Source: Siphonodentalium dalli
Taxonomy: Eukaryota > Mollusca > Scaphopoda > Gadilida > Siphonodentaliidae
Length of the DNA stretch: 64,000 bases
Assembly (NCBI GenBank): GCA_032622095.1
Contig: CP136069.1
Span: 14,120,450-14,184,449 of the forward strand
Direction: 5' to 3'
How positions within the stretch are numbered: the stretch's first letter is position 1; each line of letters starts with the position of its first letter. A program made the translations under genes and the position numbers. The notes beneath the pieces were generated by a model. The model saw only the letters and a list, made by a program, of their open reading frames with translations, ran no database searches and was not told the DNA's origin. Below are positions 60,605 through 64,000 of this stretch, piece by piece.

Positions 60605-63545
60605 TTGTTCCAATAATATAATCACTGTGTGTAATTAGTTTATAATATAATCACTGGGTGTAATTAGTTTATAATATAACCACTGTGTGTAATGAGTTTA
60701 TAATATAATAACAGTGTGTAATTAGTTTATAATATAATCACTGGGTGTAATGAGTTTATAATATAATCACTGTGTGTAATTAGTTTATAATATAATCAAT
60801 GTGTGTAATTAGTTTATAATATAATCACTGTGTGTAATTAGTGTATAATATAATCACTGTTTGTAATTAGTTTATAATATAATCACTGTGTGTATATAAT
60901 ATAATCACTTTGTGTAATTAGTTTATAATATAATCAATGTGTGTAATTAGTTTATAATATAATCACTGTGTGTAATTAGTTTATAATATAATCACTGTGT
61001 GTAATTAGTTTATAATATAATCACTGTGTGTAATTAGTTTATAATATAAATACTGTGTGTAATTAGTTTATAATATAATCACTGTGTGTAATTAGTTTAT
61101 AATATAATCACTGTGAGTAATTAGTTTATAATATAATCAATGTGTGTAATTAGTTTATAATATAATCACTGTGTGTAATTAGTTTATAATATAATCATTG
61201 TGTGTAATTAGTTTATAATATAAACACTGTGTGTAATTAGTTTATAATATAATCACTGTGTGTAATTAGTTTATAATATAATCACTGAGTGTAATGAGTT
61301 TATAATATAATCACTGTATGTAATTAGTTTATAATATAATCACTGAGTGTAATGAGTTTATAATATAATCACTGTGTGTAATTAGTTTATAATATAATCA
61401 CTGTGTGTAATTAGTTTATAATATAATCACTGTGTGTAATTAGTTTATAATATAATCACTGTTTGTAATTAGTTTATAATATAATCACTGTGTGTATATA
61501 ATATAATCACTTTGTGTAATTAGTTTATAATATAATCAATGTGTGTAATTAGTTTATAATATAATCACTGTGTGTAATTAGTTTATAATATAATCACTGT
61601 GTGTAATTAGTTTATAATATAATCACTGTGTGTAATTAGTTTATAATATAAATACTGTGTGTAATTAGTTTATAATATAATCACTGTGTGTAATTAGTTT
61701 ATAATATAATCACTGTGAGTAATTAGTTTATAATATAATCAATGTGTGTAATTAGTTTATAATATAATCACTGTGTGTAATTAGTTTATAATATAATCAT
61801 TGTGTGTAATTAGTTTATAATATAAACACTGTGTGTAATTAGTTTATAATATAATCACTGTGTGTAATTAGTTTATAATATAATCACTGAGTGTAATGAG
61901 TTTATAATATAATCACTGTATGTAATTAGTTTATAATATAATCACTGAGTGTAATGAGTTTATAATATAATCACTGTGTGTAATTAGTTTATAATATAAT
62001 CACTGTGTGTAATTAGTTTATAATATAATCACTGTGTGTAATTAGTTTATAATATAATCACTGTAGGTAATTAGTTTATAACATAATCACTGTGTGTAAT
62101 TAGTTTATAATATGATCACTGTGTGTAATTAGTTTATAATAAAATCACTGTGTGTAATTAGTTTATAATATAATCACTGTGTGTAATGAGTTTATAATAT
62201 AATCACTAGGTGTAATGAGTTTATAATATAAACACTGTGTGTAATTAGTTTATAATATAATCACTGTGTGTAATAAGTTTATAATATAATCACTGTGTGT
62301 AATTAGTTTATAATATAATCACTGTGTGTAATTATTTTATAATATAATCACTGTGTGTAATTAGTTTATAATATAATCACTGTGTGTAATTAGTTTATAA
62401 TATAATCATTGTGTGTAATTAGTTTATAATATAAACACTGTGTGTAATTAGTTTATAATATAATCACTGTGTGTAATTAGTTTATAATATAATCACTGAG
62501 TGTAATGAGTTTATAATATAATCACTGTGTGTAATTTGTTTATAATATAATCACTGTGAGTAATTAGTTTATAATATAATCAATGTGTGTAATTAGTTTA
62601 TAATATAATCACTGTGTGTAATTAGTTTATAATATAATCATTGTGTGTAATTAGTTTATAATATAAACACTGTGTGTAATTAGTTTATAATATAATCACT
62701 GTGTGTAATTAGTTTATAATATAATCACTGAGTGTAATGAGTTTATAATATAAGCACTGTGTGTAATTAGTTTATAATATAATCACTGAGTGTAATGAGT
62801 TTATAATATAATCACTGTGTGTAATTAGTTTATAATATAATCACTGTGTGTAATTAGTTTATAATATAATCACTGTGTGTAATTAGTTTATAACATAATC
62901 ACTGTGTGTAATTAGTTTATAATATGATCACTGTGTGTAATTAGTTTATAATATAATCACTGTGTGTAATAAGTTTATAATATAATCACTGTGTGTAATT
63001 AGTTTATAATATAATCACTGTGTGTAATTATTTTATAATATAATCACTGTGTGTAATTAGTTTATAATATAATCAATGTGTGTAATTAGTTTATAATATA
63101 ATCACTGTGTGTAATTAGTTTATAATATAATCACTGTGTGTAATTAGTTTATAATATAATCACTGGGTGTAATGAGTTTATAATATAATAACTGTGTGTA
63201 ATTAGTTTATAATATAATAACTGTGTGTAATTAGTTTATAACATAATCAATGTGTGTAATTAGTTTATAATATAAACACTGTAATTAGTTTATAATATAA
63301 TCACTGTGTGTAATTTGTTTATAATATAATCACTGTGTGTAATTAGTTTATAATATAATCACTGGGTGTAATGAGTTTATAATATTATAACTGTGTGTAA
63401 TTAGTTTATAATATAATCACTGGGTGTGATGAGTTTATAATATAATCACTGTGTGTAATTTGTTTATAATATAATCACTGTATGTAATTAGTTTATAATA
63501 TAATCACTGTGTGTAATTAGTTTATAATATAATCACTGTGTGTAT
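60605..63545. repeat. 29-bp satellite, about 100 copies
   Basis: Unit AATCACTGTGTGTAATTAGTTTATAATAT (written as AATCACTGTGTGTAATTAG plus TTTATAATAT). Variants (GGGTGTAATGAG, AATCAATG, AAACACTG, CTTTGTG) mark longer blocks; for example a run near 60859 recurs at 61461 with an offset of 602 bp. Non-coding. Confidence 0.97.
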
Positions 63546-64000
63546 CCTCATGTATCCTCCGTGTATCCCCCATGTATCATCTATGTATAATTCATGTATC
63601 CTCCATGTTCATCCATGTATCCCCCATGTATCTTCCATGTGTCTTCCATGTATCCTCATGTATCCCCATGTATCCCCATGTATCATCATGTATCCCCACG
63701 TATCCTCATGTATCCTCATGTATCCTCATGTATCTTCCATGAATCATCCATGTATCCCCCATGTGTCGTCCATGTATCGTCCATGTATCGTCCATGTATC
63801 CGCATATATCCCCATGTATCCCCATGTATCCCCTGTATCCTCCATGTATCCTCCATGTATCCCAATGAATCATCCATGTATCCTCCATGTACCCCCATGA
63901 TCTTCCGTGTATCTTCCGTGTATCCTCAATATATCGCCAATGTACTCCGATGTATCTTCCGTGTATCCTCCGTGTATCCCCCATGTATCGTCCATGTATC
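63546..64000. repeat. Roughly 10-12-bp satellite (TGTATCCTCCA family)
   Basis: Irregular repeats of CATGTATCC with TCCA, CCCC, TCAT and CGTC variants start exactly where the 29-bp array ends (CACTGTGTGTATCC) and run off the window. The Met/Tyr/Pro/Cys frames are artefacts. Confidence 0.95.

Noticed and set aside
55283-63545. CRISPR-like arrays
   Set aside because: Units abut without unique spacers, and the context is eukaryotic; these are minisatellites.
63538-63984. Pro/Tyr/Cys-rich and Gly/Asp-rich frames at the right edge
   Set aside because: Satellite translation on both strands.
1-64000. Telomeric repeats, tRNA, rRNA or SINE genes
   Set aside because: No TTAGGG-type runs, no tRNA-like box A/B pair and no rRNA core segments were recognised on reading both strands.

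Overview
The window is nuclear DNA of a metazoan, most likely an aquatic invertebrate. The reasons are split exons with consensus splice sites encoding calcium-binding EGF and C-type-lectin domains, a Penelope-like retroelement, LINE fragments, TA-flanked MITEs, many mini- and satellite arrays, an AT-rich base composition and frequent ACATGTA-type words. I cannot name the phylum with confidence; mollusc-like or amphioxus-like genomes would both fit. Nothing resembles bacterial operons, CRISPR arrays, rRNA or tRNA genes.

Layout. (1) 1-5114: minus-strand tandem Penelope-like elements (PLEs). One nearly full-length reverse transcriptase (RT) copy is broken by two small insertions. A 5'-truncated but open copy lies upstream of it, and between them is a pseudo-LTR-type segment carrying a hammerhead ribozyme. 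(2) 5115-20532: an 86-bp inverted repeat of PLE tails, then a 4,296-bp unit (about 160-bp satellite, gene-free DNA, decayed plus-strand PLE pieces, pseudo-LTR and hammerhead ribozyme) present as two tandem copies. The second copy is split by a 6,612-bp insertion (10843-17454) with inverted ends and a TA target duplication; the first copy preserves the empty site. (3) 20533-24604: a repeat module, gene-poor DNA and MITE-like elements. (4) 24605-31537: a long array of about 165-bp repeats with higher-order duplications. (5) 31538-40750: nested tandem duplications (1,353 bp and 4,105 bp) built around a 453-bp LTR-like repeat that has perfect 19-bp inverted ends. (6) 40753-45560: fold-back elements, an Asp-codon microsatellite, a minus-strand LINE C-terminus and more repeat remnants. 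(7) 46105-55174: the only part that looks like a host gene, on the plus strand. It has two good EGF exons, one decaying EGF exon and one C-type-lectin exon, all in phase 1-1, separated by a LINE fragment, fold-back repeats and minisatellites. (8) 55283-64000: four further tandem arrays (54, 51, 29 and about 11 bp units). The 51-bp array is interrupted by a 1,154-bp inverted-repeat transposon with a 9-bp target duplication.

How it fits together: the protein-coding signal belongs to retroelements (PLE RT, two LINEs) and to one probable extracellular EGF/lectin receptor gene. The rest is mobile or tandem DNA, often nested, so that target duplications and empty sites can be read directly. The most distinctive elements are the self-cleaving hammerhead motifs in the PLE pseudo-LTRs, the filled/empty site pair of the 6.6-kb element, and the LTR-like 453-bp repeats.
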